Shown here: positions 11,571-23,459 of the stretch, one piece after another | Layout of the letters: each line of letters begins with the position of its first letter | Numbering within the stretch: position 1 is the first letter of the stretch | Assembly: GCF_030272615.1 (NCBI RefSeq) | Contig: NC_081412.1 | Coordinates: forward strand, 18,143,932 to 18,207,931 | Reading direction: 5' to 3' | Source of the DNA: Cryptomeria japonica | Lineage: Eukaryota; Streptophyta; Pinopsida; Cupressales; Cupressaceae | DNA: 64,000 nt | Notes under the pieces: generated by a model | What the model saw: the letters and a program-made list of their open reading frames with translations, nothing else | What the model was told of the DNA's origin: nothing | The model's database searches: none | Translations under genes and position numbers: made by a program

Positions 11571-12496
11571 TGTTGGGATCTGAGAACACTGAGACGCGGT
11601 GGGGGGGGGTGATGAATCAATGTTCTGCCGGAATGAACAATTTTCAACTTTCTAAACCATGCATGTATGTACCAATAAACAAATAAGCATATAACAAGAA
11701 GCAAATAAACCATCCACATAAATGAAAACCATAACATACAAAATTTATACGTGGAAAACCTCAATGAGGAAAAACCACGGTGGGATTCGTGACCCACAAT
11801 ATCAGCTCACTGACCATATGAAAAGATATTACATAAAATAGGGGCCTACACTTGCAGGAAGGCACAGTGCCTAGAGCATACTGCTCATCACTAAAGAGCC
11901 TCACTGACTACAAGATTTTTGCCAAAGTAAATTACTGAAAATGAACTCAAGAATGCATATTCTATGCCAGATAGAATTCTGGTTCTGGTTGTACTTTGTA
12001 TCGGTTCACAAACTTGAACTATTACCGGTATCACTTCTCCTCCAAGAATGATTTCCAAGCTATCTGTAGATCATTGCATGATATAATGTTCACATACAAA
12101 AATGATCTCCATAGATATATTTCGTATCTCATAGTTCTGCTATACCTATATATGTCTATCATCTATTCCATCACAATACCTTCATATTAAATTGATCTAG
12201 CAGACTAACTTATATACCTATTACACATGATATGCCTTATGTCGGCTTACAATGCATTTACAAAAGATATTCAATGTCGGCCTCGACAATAATTACAAAA
12301 TGATTTACTAAATAAATCTTCTTTGATGTCGGCTTCCTTGAAGTATTGATGTCGGTGTCGGTGCCGGTGTAGGCCTGAATGCTTCCAATGCCAGTATTTG
12401 CCGGTATACACCTCCTAGTGTCGGTTTGTGACTTTCATCAGATCTTCTTGCCATTAATGGCAACAAAATGAATCCAATGAGTGTCAATTGCCAACA
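11571..12496 (-). repeat. 5' LTR of element F, complete
   Basis: Plus-strand ends TGTTGGGATC ... GCCAACA, 926 bp. The outer part repeats at 6957-7150. It holds the two-stem hairpin shared with other LTRs here: arms CGTGG (11750-11754) and CCACG (11775-11779), inner CCTC-AAT-GAGG (11759-11769), written on the plus strand. A run of nine or more G at about 11600 corresponds to the poly-C tract near the 3' end of the LTR in C and H. Confidence 0.85.
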
Positions 12497-13200
12497 GTGT
12501 CACCCTTTTATAAAAGAAGTGGCCAACACAATTAAAATTGTTTAACTTCAATCGCATAAAAGTGACATTTCTAAATTGAATTTCAAAATGATGCAAACTG
12601 ATCAAATATAGAAATAATAATGAAATTTACGTCCGTTATTATTAAAAAAATTAATTATATATTCAAAGATAATTTTTTTATTGTTAAAAAATGCTGAAAA
12701 TCAGGCGTTCTAGTCAGCGTCACAAAATAAAATGAAAACAATTTATTTTTTATTTTTAATTTTTTTTTTCTGATTTTAATTTTACAAATAGGGAACTTGT
12801 ATATGATGTGCTAAAAAAAAATTAAATTAAATTTTGATGTATATTTTTCTTGTAATAATATTTTTAAGTCCAACATATTGAATTTGGTAGTTTTCATTCG
12901 ACATCATCTTATGTCTACTAAATTTATCATATAAAAAAAGTTATACCGTTTTTGAGAATTTTTTTAATATCATTTAATATTTTTTTTAATTTCAATTCAA
13001 CTTCTTTTTTAACTTAAAAAACCTACTTGCAATGTTTAAAAAATAAAAAAATAAAAAATAATCAAAATATTAAAAAAATTATATGTCCAGATTCTTAACT
13101 TCGAGCTCTACAAAAGTATATTTTTTATTTTTGTAAAAAAATATTTCATGTGAAGAAAAATTGAGTAGAAGTGAAAAATTTCAGAAATGCAGACAAAATA
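12497..13200 (-). mobile_element. damaged copy of the TIR element found at 26164-27133
   Basis: Starting right at the outer edge of LTR F, the sequence GTGTCACCCTTTTATAAAAG followed by GTGGCCAAC matches the reverse complement of the right subterminal part of the 26164-27133 insertion. The similarity continues weakly for about 100 bp. The terminal GGGTAAAAG and the far end are not visible. The remainder is AT-rich with no coding frame. Confidence 0.4.
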
Positions 13201-14690
13201 AGTGATTTGGTTGCCCCATCACCTACCACATAGGTGAGTTTGGCCAAACTATTTTGAACTTGTGTGGTTTGGCCAAACTGAATTCAATCGGATTATTTCA
13301 AGCCGGATGTGGTCCCCCAGCCGACCAAGTGACAAAATGTCATACATTTTTTGTTTTTTGTTTTTTTGTTTTATCTTTTTCACAAAGTCAACCCAAGGTC
13401 AATTTGAAGGTCATCTTGAACATATTTTTGTGGGTAACTTTTGAAAGGTATTATTTTATTCAATTTTATATTTTTTATGTCAATTTTAATTTATTAATAT
13501 AGAAAATAATTTAATATTCATATTATGTGTGTAATTTGACATATTTTCTTTTAAATAATGCCCCAAAATTAGAAAATTTGTTTCAATGTTTGTTTGTCTT
13601 TTCTTTCTAGTTTAATTAGGCTCATATCTTTTTTGCATTTTGGGGTTAATTAACTTTCTTGAAGTGTCTTGTGCCTTTGGCATGCTTTGTGTTTAGATAG
13701 AACCCACATTGGCTTCGCTAACTAGGCAATATTATATCACGTGCATTCATATTGGGGGGTTTAATATCCCAAAAATGAGAGTACACTATATTGTCTATCA
13801 GTGAAAATAGGGGGGCTTTTAATTAAAGTTATCTATTGGGAGGGGGTGACAAAAAAGGAGTTTAGGGCATTTTTTTTGAAAATAGGGGGATTCTTTAGTA
13901 TGACATGAACGCATGTGATATAACCCAAGTTCACTAAGTGAAGCCCCCATGATAGAACCGTAAAGGTGATAACAAAAGTACCCTCTCCTCTCGCTTTCCA
14001 TTAGACGTTGGGTGTAAGAGAAATTGTTATTATCATCTTTTCGGGTAGAAGGGTCTGCCTCCTAAGAAGCCCACAAGGCCTTGAAGTGAGAGGAAATGAC
14101 CCATGCAGTACTTCTTTATCCCGCTATATAAATTAATATGTTAGGCGAAAGCCACAATGACCTGGTGACATGTATCTACACCGACAATTTTCCCTTTGTA
14201 TCCACACTTGTGTGAGATGTGTAAAAATGTGTAAAAATCCTCTTGAGGACTAGGAATGGGTTCTTAAACGAGCCACTACCACATGGGTAGACACCGGGTA
14301 CCATTGAAGTTCCCCTGCTATGCACCTTAGAGTAGTGGCCCACCCTTATTTTTGTGCAAGCATTGTGATAATTTCAATGTAAGGGGATAGTTGGTTTCAC
14401 CCCCAAGATACTCACCATATGGCTCCCTTGAGATGAGACAAAGATCGTTGGCTTAGCATAAGCTACTTGTATCTTTTTAGGGAGAGGGTGATTGAGTCTT
14501 CCTTTCAATCCTGGAGGCCCCTACCTATCCTCTCTCGAAAAGACAAAAAAATATACATGCCCATTTAGGTATGATGACACTTGAGTCAACGAAGATTTCA
14601 AGATGTGGGTTGTTAGTATCATGATGAGGCCTTGACCTTAGGATAAGAACCGATTGAAGTGTTTTCGATTGTGTTGAGACCAATGGAAAT
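13201..14690. other. no gene recognised
   Basis: AT-rich to about 13620, then mixed sequence. Open frames are short, lack coding character and show no known motif. No repeat partner was found in the window. Confidence 0.5.
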
Positions 14691-14807
14691 TGGGCTTAAT
14701 TTGGCCTACGGACATACACATTGACGTAATTTTTTTGACTATCACTAGTTGTAACAACCATTGTATCTTCTTATTTGCAATGTTTGATCTAATTGGCTAC
14801 AAAACAT

Positions 14808-15000
14808 TATGTGTATGTATGTGTACATGTATGTTCATGTGTATATGTGTACATACATGTATGTATATTTGTGTGTGTATGTATGTATGTATGTGTGTGT
14901 ATGTATGTGTGTGTTGTGTATGTATGTATGTATGTATGTATGTATGTGTGTGTCTCTATGTAATGTATATGTGTGTGTATGTGTATTTATGTGTATGGAT
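14808..15000. repeat. compound TG / TATG microsatellite
   Basis: Runs of TATG and TG units, including TATG repeated six or more times near 14918-14947. The Cys/Val/Met-rich open frames over this tract are artefacts of the repeat. Confidence 0.95.
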
Positions 15001-18000
15001 TCATACCCCAAATATTTGTACTTCATGTTTATCAATTGAGGAATATGGGTTACACAAAGGGAATAATTTATATCTCTCACCAAAATTCTAGCTAAAACTA
15101 GAGTAACTTTCTACCTTTCTAGGTAACGGTAACAAAAAAAATTCATAATACAATTTAATAATTGTCAGCGCTTGAAATTCACCAACAATTTGTTTTGCTT
15201 ACAAGATTTCAATATAATGAAAAAATAAGCATATAGGACAACAGAAAGGGGTAGTTTCAATATCATAATGGAGGGGTGATTAAACAATCATTGGAATCAC
15301 TCAAGACTTCAAACACCTTCCAACTTTTTGGATCTTAATGTATAATTATTCATGAAACAAGTTCTTCTCTTACTTTTAACCAACTTAGGGCTTCATCATA
15401 AATGAGTGGCAAATAGATTTTTTTCCCATGATCCAGGTTATATTATATATTTTATTTTTATTTTCTTATTTAGAGTAAAAATTCAATAAGCTATGAAACT
15501 TCTTTAATAGCATCCAATGAGGTTATTAAGCCATTCAAATATCCAATCTAAAATAAAATGTTGAATTTGTCAAATGGTTGCCAATGATTATAATGGTTAT
15601 ACAATTTCTAAACTCTTTGACATTATGAAATAGTGGCTATTCCCAAACAAGTTCTCGAGTTTTGGCACTTCACAGTCTTTGAAAAAAAGAAGGTTCCAAT
15701 AGAGGTTATAAAACCTTGGTGAAACCTAATGCTCCTTTAAAATTTTGTCATGAACCAGTTTTAGGAAAATAAGTTTATATTTTGCTAGACAGTGACATTA
15801 TTGATGACATTTGATGTTATGATGCTAATAAATGTGATTGGCATTATGTTATTTAATGCCATTAGCGACATCTTAAGTGATTAATGTGATTTATGTAGTG
15901 TAATGTTCAATTATGTTATGAATCCTTCTATATCATGATGTTTTGACGACTTCATTGAGTATGAGGCTGATTTAGGGTTGACCATCGAAGGCAGACTGAG
16001 GGGGGTCTCCTATCTCATCAGCAGCAACCCAAGGAATGTGAACCTGTACACACACAAATTAATAATAATAATTAAATAAAATTAATTACATTAAATATTA
16101 AATACAATTTAAAAAGTTTATAATAAATAAAATTATAATATTAATTAAATTCGAAATTATGATTTTTGAAAATTATAATTATTAAAATTTGTATTTAAGA
16201 ATGTTTTAAATTTAACGCATGAGTTAAAATTTGGAACGTAGATATGAATGAACTCCTTGACTCCAGTCCAACTCTCAATTTGCATTCATAACTGGCTAAT
16301 CCAATTGAGTTTTCCTCACTTCAACTTCCCATTCACTCATGTTTCTATCAATTTAGATTCATGCTTCATTAATCGATTTCCTCAGCAAAGGGAGTCTTAA
16401 AATAAGCTGAAATACCATTCGATGGACAGAAAAAATGATTGGGGGAAATCGACTTGTTTAGAAATTGGGGGGGAAGAGATTTAAAATTGGTTTGTTTGGA
16501 ATTTGGGTGGCAAGGTAGACTTGGAAAGCATGGAATCAATACTGAGAGGCTCTCGCATCCCACCCCCTCTTCATCCCTCTCTCTGTCATTTCATCGGCCT
16601 ACAAAGGACGACTTGGGGAGGATCAGGTTCTACAGAAAAGACCACGCTTTTCTCTCCTCTCCTCCACGTTGTTGCTAAGTATCACCTCTAGTAAATACTG
16701 TTCCATTTCGTTGTTGCTCGACGTAGCATATCCCACCTGAAGATTTCCCTTTAACTCTTTTCATAACTTTGAGCTCCTATAATAAGCACTAATCTGCCAA
16801 ATGACCTTCTTGACATCGATTTTGGTGTGTTTAAAGTTCTATTTGCAGGATCGATACCCATCTAGGTAAAATCGCCCCTATATATCTCCTTTCCCCAAAT
16901 CGATGTGGCTGGTTTTTTATATGTTTTTGTGAAGATTTAGCTCAGTTAACTCTATTTATTGTGCCCACAATTTTTTTTTTTTTAACTCGTGATTTATTTT
17001 ACTGCCTATTTCAATCGCCTAGGGTCTGAGTTGAATGCAGAAAGTAAAACATTTTATGGAGAGAAAAGTCAATTCCCTCCTAGTATCGTTGTTTGACAGG
17101 CATAGTCGATACCCATGTCGATGGAATCACAGTCTCCAATCTACTTTCTCTGTTATTTTTAGAACGCCTCCCCTGTCATTTATTATATTCATTGTTTACT
17201 TTACTTTTCTTTGTCGTTTATTTTTGCAAAATTACTTCTTTGGTCAAATATCGATTTAGTTTGGCTGGCCACAGAGCTGGTTTAGCGCTGACTTTTTCCT
17301 CGAAATCGCAGTATACATTAATCATTTGGTAAGATGGAATTCGATATTGAAATTGTGTTGTGGCTATCTAATTATTCATTTATTTTAATTCTACAAGTTA
17401 AATGAATTTCATAATTGGGTAGGAAATAAGAATAAATTTTGGAACATTTGGGTAAATCTTAGTTCTTGATTATGAGATAAAGCAGGGAAGGGTGTTTTAA
17501 CCTACCTCAAAAGGGTTAAAATTGGGCAATAGCTTAATTAATTCACTCTTTGCCATAACCCATGTAGCTAAGTACAACAGTTTGGTTGTTAGATACTACA
17601 TGCACACATAGGTTCCATTCTCGATAGTTGATTCCCTTTTACTAAGGAACTTCGTTGTGAGGGACGGGAGCTTATCATGAGCACCGGGAAGTGTAAGCTT
17701 CATTTGGTTGGGCAGATAAAATACTTGGGTCATATGTTCATCTCCCAATTTGCAAATGGAGATGAGTATGACGGCAATGGAGACACTACACCCGGAGACA
17801 AAGATTAACATATTGCTTTGTAAAGTCCTATGGACTAATGTATTTATCTATTATTGTATTAGTGGAAATGACCAGTATGGTTTCATGAATAAGTTATATG
17901 AGCTATGTATAAGACCTATGTGGTCTCATGAATAAGTTATGTAACTTATGAGGTTTACTGTTGTAGATGTGATAGGAGGTCACCATGTAACGATGAATCT

Positions 18001-19550
18001 AATTGAAAAGTAAGGAAAACTATTGACCCACTAACCTACTAACATGGCCCACTAACCTACTAACATGTGTCCAACATGTGCATGACTCATGGTTTATATG
18101 TTTTCATGTTTAGTTTTCTATATTTCATTTCATGAATACTTAGTTATGTTGAAGCTTATTTAATTTTTCTAAGTCTATCCTAATCATATGCACACTAACT
18201 ATCAGATGCAATAATCATCTAATTTTCATGTTATCTCTTAGTTTTTCTAAATGCACGTTGGCATCTAGTTTATCTTTACTTCATTATTATCTTTCTTGTA
18301 TGTAAGCGTGTTAATTATCTTATATTAAATCTTGCACTTGTCTTAATGGTAATTTAGATTCATTTGTATAAATGTGTGTTAAAATTTAAATTTTTTATTT
18401 TAGATGAAAAATGGATACAAGATAAAACATTAGAGAATAAGAAGGTTAAAAAAGCCTTGTCATGTTCCAACATAGGTTTTTTAACTTAACAAAAGGCCTA
18501 AAATTTGACACTTAGAAACTTTGGTGGAAGAATCTACAAGACCAAAGGCTATAGGAAATGGCCTCAAAATCTCAGGAATGGTACAACATGATGGCAATCT
18601 AGGTCATTTGGAAGGAGTGGGTAGGATGAAAGTTATACTAAAGATGTTTGTTCTAGGGCTAGGCGAAAAGGTGGGGGAAGATATGGAATAATACATGGAT
18701 ATGGCTTGATTTGTAAATATATTACCCTCTACCCTAGCCTTTTAGAACTAAATGAATGGGTAAAATCTACTTGGTTGCCTTTTATATAATCTTGTATTGT
18801 AATTTATCCTTACACAATAGGGTCTTTTTGTTATATGTGACTCTATAGATGATAGAGAAAATATTTTGGAGAAAGGCCCTTGAAATTGGGACATGGTATC
18901 CTCTTCAATAAAGCTTGGTGTCCAAGATTCATGATAATTGTGGAAACTTTTAAATATCTTCTATATGGATGAGACTACCCAACTTGCCTCTCCATTTTTG
19001 GTAGACCTTAACAATGAAAAGTATTAACAACTCTTTGAGGAAATTCATAGCTATTTCCTTAGAATGAATCTATAATGTATGGATTACCTTCAATAGCACA
19101 TATATTAATAGGGTTAGAGCTTTATATTAATTTTCTTGTAGAATTGAGTTGAAAGGTAGAGAAAGAGGTGTAGAAACAATTCATGAAACATGAGAATGTA
19201 ACTTTTCATTACCAGACATGTTATAATATTGATCATTTAATGAATTTAAATGCAAAAAGTAAAAATTAACATGGGTAGGGCTTCTTCGTGAAATAATGAA
19301 AAGTTATATCATCACTTGTAGGTAGTAGACTAGCATAGAGGAACAACATATTAAAACATAGTTTAGTGAGGATAAAGTAGTGGATGCTAAAAAGTATAAA
19401 GCTCTCATGAGAAGCATATTATTGTGATGATTCCTAATTAAGAAAATTTCATGGGTTTATAGAATCTAGATGCTAAGATTAAGATGTGTTGCTCATGATT
19501 TAATAAGATTCGCCTCCTTGAATTAGTAGTTGTATCATGAATTAATTAGG
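15001..19550. other. no gene recognised; one short coding-like segment
   Basis: Mostly AT-rich. A segment at 15939-16050 (+) reads with unusually protein-like codons (see findings). From 16360 to 17340 there are CT-rich stretches and T-runs that could be transcribed leader or intron sequence, but I can assign no exon, promoter or product. Confidence 0.4.
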
Positions 19551-19654
19551 TAGCATTTAGAATTACAATGGTTGTCTAAAGTTGATACATATGTTTAAAA
19601 GATAGCATTTAGAATTACAATGGTTGTCTAAAGTTGATACATATGTTTAAAAGA
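19551..19654. repeat. perfect 52-bp tandem duplication
   Basis: Unit TAGCATTTAGAATTACAATG... occurs at 19551-19602 and again identically at 19603-19654. No mismatches were seen, so the duplication is recent or was copied recently. Confidence 0.95.
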
Positions 19655-19953
19655 GTTTTTCCCTTTGATAGGAAAGAGAAAAATAAATAAAACTTTACAT
19701 TAAGTCCCTAAAAAGAAGCGAATGAACTACAATGATGAATCTCAATAAGTAAACCTCCGCTATACATATGAGTGAGAGATCTCATGTGAAGCATACATAA
19801 TTTAGTATAAAGAAAAGAATGATTTCCAAGATGTAGGAGATAGATTTATTAGGAAGGTTGTTTTGGAAGAGTTTAAAATATGTTTTGGATTGTTTGTGTA
19901 GCATTCTATGGAAACTAGGTAAATTTTATTTTTGATGGTAATTGTTTTCTGGA

Positions 19954-20065
19954 TTGAACTGTGTAATTAATTTTTGCATCAATGTTTCAGGTCACACTTC
20001 ATGAACCATCATCCTCATGGAGTATGAGTCAAAATGTTGATGCAAAAATTACTTACACAATTGAA
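19954..20065. repeat. inverted repeat, possible miniature element
   Basis: Arms of 29 bp at 19954-19982 and 20037-20065 match at 27 of 29 positions (core TTGATGCAAAAATTA) with a 54-bp spacer. The spacer has a weaker palindrome (CATGAACCATC ... GAGTATGAG). It could be a MITE end pair or a transcribed stem-loop. Confidence 0.65.
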
Positions 20066-21610
20066 TCCTGAACTGTAGAAATCTCACAAATCTCAAAATT
20101 TATTTTTACCTTAAACATTATTTAGTTTATGGTGTCTTTAATTATTATGATGCTATAAAACTTTTTTGTTTTGAAACAAAGTTTCATAATTTAAAGAAGA
20201 ATTCCATGTAAACAAGATGCATTCAATTATAAAACATCTATTGATTCTACATATTCACATTATTTCATCTTTTAGTACTTGTACCTTCAAAACATTTATC
20301 ATAAACCGCACACTATTATTTTTTTCATCTTACGTTCTCTTCCTTTTTTTACACATTTTACCAGTGATTTTATTTACTGAATTTAAAAAAAACCTTGAGA
20401 AAATTATGTTATACTGCTCTATAAATCTTCTATAAAATTGAATTATCAGTAATTCTTTTAAAAACAAAAGAAAAAATTAATGTCTGATGCTTTTGGATTA
20501 CATCATCTTTGTTTTGTTTTTTTCTTTTTTGTTTTAAAGCTGTATCCTCTTCCATTAAAAAGTTTTATTTAATTTATTTATTGAAAACAGTTATATACAG
20601 CAAATTTCCACTAGAAAGTTGTCACGTCTTCGCCTGAAATAACGTCTGTAACACTGCCCATTTACGTTCTTCCGTCCACGCATTTCTCTCTTATTTCTTG
20701 AAAGTTTTGAAGTCTGCTCAAACGGTCACGCTTTTACATTCATTTCCTCTTCTTTTCCAAATGATCTCATTTCAGAAAAAGATTGATTTGAACCCCTCTT
20801 TCCTTAGTCTAAAAAGAAATAGTGATACCATTTGAGAAAAAGATTGATTTGAACCGTCTGTCAAAACAGTGCGGTAATAACAAGGAAGATTCCTCCACCT
20901 TTCGTTTCAATAGATGGGAAATGACTAAACAGCCATTAAAGAAGTTTGAGAGTAATGATGAAGGAATTTGATCTGTTGCGTTAATTGACATCTTGGTGCA
21001 GGCTCGTACCATTGATCACAAGGGAACCACGTGAATGAGCAGCGTTCAAACAACTGTTATGATGGAGGAGGATCTCCTTCAAAGATTTTTACGTACTGTT
21101 TTTGAGTGAATATATGTGGTGGAGATATGCGATTAGGTAAATCTTTATGTTCTAGAATGTTTTGGGACGCGGATTAGGTAATTCTTTATGTTTTAGAATG
21201 TTTTGGGACATGTCTATTTTGGTTTCAAAATGATGGTACGGATTGACCAATATGTCTGTTTGTCGTGTGTTGTACATTGATTTTGCAATTAACGGTTGCG
21301 ATTGACTAACCTGTCACTAACAAGTTGTACAAAAGGTCAGTTTTGGAACTTGAATAGATGCGGCCTAATGTTTTCACATCTCATGTCATGTGCTAGAGAC
21401 ACACGATTAATTCCCTACATACGATTTACCCGTTTTCTATTGGATCAACAATCTACATAAGATTTACCAATGGTTTTCCATTTGTAGATTTGTTTCAAAA
21501 CGATTTTATTCAGGTACTTTCAAGCTTTAATTCTCTTTCATATTGTTGTTTTTATTAAATTTTATAAAAAATATATCATCTTTTCTAATTATTTAAAATT
21601 GATTGATTTC
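20066..21610. other. no gene recognised
   Basis: Mixed, moderately AT-rich sequence. Short open frames show no family motif. A partial local repeat (TTAGGTAAATCTTTATGTT and TTAGGTAATTCTTTATGTT) lies near 21130-21210. Confidence 0.45.
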
Positions 21611-22153
21611 TTTGTCTTTTTAGATTTGTGTATTTATATATTACATTTTTATCTTTATTATTCATGTAATTTAGTTGAATTAGTTTTTCAATAATATGTT
21701 AATTATATATTTTTAAAAAGTTAAACACAATCATGACATAAGACACTTTTATGTCTAAAATATAACATTTTTTATGTAATTTATTTTATTTATATTATTC
21801 ATTTAATTTATTGTTTTCTTTTATTGACATTATATATTAAGAATTATTTTATTTTACTTTAAAATTATTTTATTTTTATTTATTTAAAAGTTATTTTTTT
21901 ATTTACTAAAACATTATTTTATAGTTTTAGTTTTATAAATAGATCTTGGTTCTAAATGAATTTCTTTCATGTCACTATAAAAGGTGTAATAAGTATATAG
22001 TGACACATAATATATTCTTGTATAAGTTCAATTTCTTAAAATAAATTTATTTTTATTTATATTTCTTATAAGAACTTGTCTCTATCTCCACCTATTTCTA
22101 TATACTTATTTTATTAGTAGATTAAATTCTAGGCATATTTATTTTCTAATTTT
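21611..22153 (+). repeat. dispersed repeat, copy 1
   Basis: Shares start (TTTGTCTTTTTAGATTTGTG), middle (CATAAGACACTTTTATGTC) and end (CTAGGCATATTTATTTTCTA) with 44286-44877 in the same orientation. No coding frame. CACTATAAAAGGTGTAATAAG near 21978 is a possible internal promoter-like site. Family unknown. Confidence 0.65.
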
Positions 22154-22630
22154 TTAGATTTTTAGTTAATAAGTTATATTGTGTGGGTTTTTCACCCCAA
22201 ATCTGTCTCAGCAACTTGGTATATGGTTATCTTATGCCAGTTTACAATTTTCTTCCAGTCAACATGCAATCACATCGTTAGTCAGAATGTTGCCTTGGCA
22301 GGAATTATTGTTCAATGCCAGATCTTAATCCACTCATTAAATATAGCATGGTATAAGTAAATGGCAATGCACATAATAAAACTACTCTACATCAATGCTT
22401 GGTGCAATAAATGCAAATAAACCTAATCACAAGACAAGCTAGAAAAAAATGCATGTAAAATTATAATATTTTTTTGGGGAACACACTCAAATCAAATAAA
22501 ATCCAATCGATTCAAATTAGATTTAGATTGGATGATCAAAACATATGCAGACTCCAGCTCAAACATCTGATTTTTTAAAGATTTTTCTTTATGATTGTTA
22601 TAAATAGATTGAAACAACTATAGGGGGATT
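22154..22630. other. spacer; left flank of element I
   Basis: No gene seen. Bases 22597-22630 resemble 27236-27268 on the far side of element I, and 22626-22630 (GGATT) pairs with 27229-27233 (AGATT) as its imperfect target duplication. Confidence 0.5.
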
Positions 22631-23415
22631 TGATGCAGCCATGACTTAGAGGGTCCTCAAAGAGAAAAATCCACATCATGCAACAAGGGTAACACGACGG
22701 AAGCAACAACAACGCATAACAATGGAAATGCAAAATTAGACATTAACAACATCATATATTCGCCATAAATCATTCACAACAAGCTGGCAAACATTTCGGC
22801 TCACAGGACTAGTTATAGATACATTCCAAAATTTGATCCATTCGAACATCCAAATGATATTCTAATTACAAATCATGATTCATATCCTCATATCCTTTCT
22901 CTATCCTAAATGATCTAATATAACAACATATATAGCATTCAGAACACATCCGGGTCGGCCACAAAAGGATTACATTCCCCAAGGTAGGAAAATGAAGCAT
23001 GTAAAATAGGTCAAACCCAAAGCATGAAGATCTCCTCAACCAAGAACACAAATGAAGCATGGACCAACAAGAAAGGTCAGACAAGGGCCAAGGAACATCG
23101 ATCAAGGTGCCAAACAGATCTGCAAGCCAATAAATTGCTTTGCATGAGAAGAAAACTCCAACTAGCTGTTATGCTCAAAACTGCTCCGAGAATCAAGAAA
23201 AAAACAATCCGGAAGTGATAACTTGTCAAAAAAGAATCCCAATGAACTGAAAATCTAGAATAAGGAATAAGAACACGTCTAGAAGCCAAGAATCTGATCC
23301 ACAATGAAAAAGGAATAACTACTGGAGAATTCCAGAAGTAGCACAAAGACTGCAACACAAAACAAGAATAATTGAAAAGAAAAATTGCTCATTGATCAAG
23401 GATGCTCCTACATCA
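22631..23415 (-). repeat. 3' LTR of element I
   Basis: Plus-strand ends TGATGCAGCC ... GATGCTCCTACATCA, i.e. it begins TGATGTAGGAGCATC on its own strand. It aligns along its length with 25468-26163 plus 27134-27228. Confidence 0.85.
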
Positions 23416-23459
23416 GACACCCTAGGTAGGAAAATATGTTCCATGAGAGGAATCTCATG

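Larger units (their letters stand above)
6957..12496 (-). mobile_element. Sirevirus-like LTR element F without pol
   Basis: Direct repeats at 6957-7150 and 11571-12496 (the left one is a 194-bp fragment matching 12303-12496) bound an internal region read on the minus strand. The internal order is PBS-like site, gag remnant with coiled coil and four zinc knuckles, then a long envelope-like frame, polypurine tract and LTR. No protease, integrase, RT or RNase H motif occurs between gag (ends 10352) and the envelope-like frame (starts 9988). I count roughly 22 differences over 194 bp of aligned LTR, so the element is old. Known Sireviruses carry an extra frame after pol; here pol itself has been lost. 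Confidence 0.8.

Noticed and set aside
13819-14001. Possible organelle-derived protein fragment
   Set aside because: The 60-codon frame has no recognisable match to plastid or mitochondrial genes, and the flanks are not organelle-like.
14690-15091. Cys/Val/Met-rich protein of 133 codons
   Set aside because: Translation of the TG/TATG microsatellite. No homology-like features.
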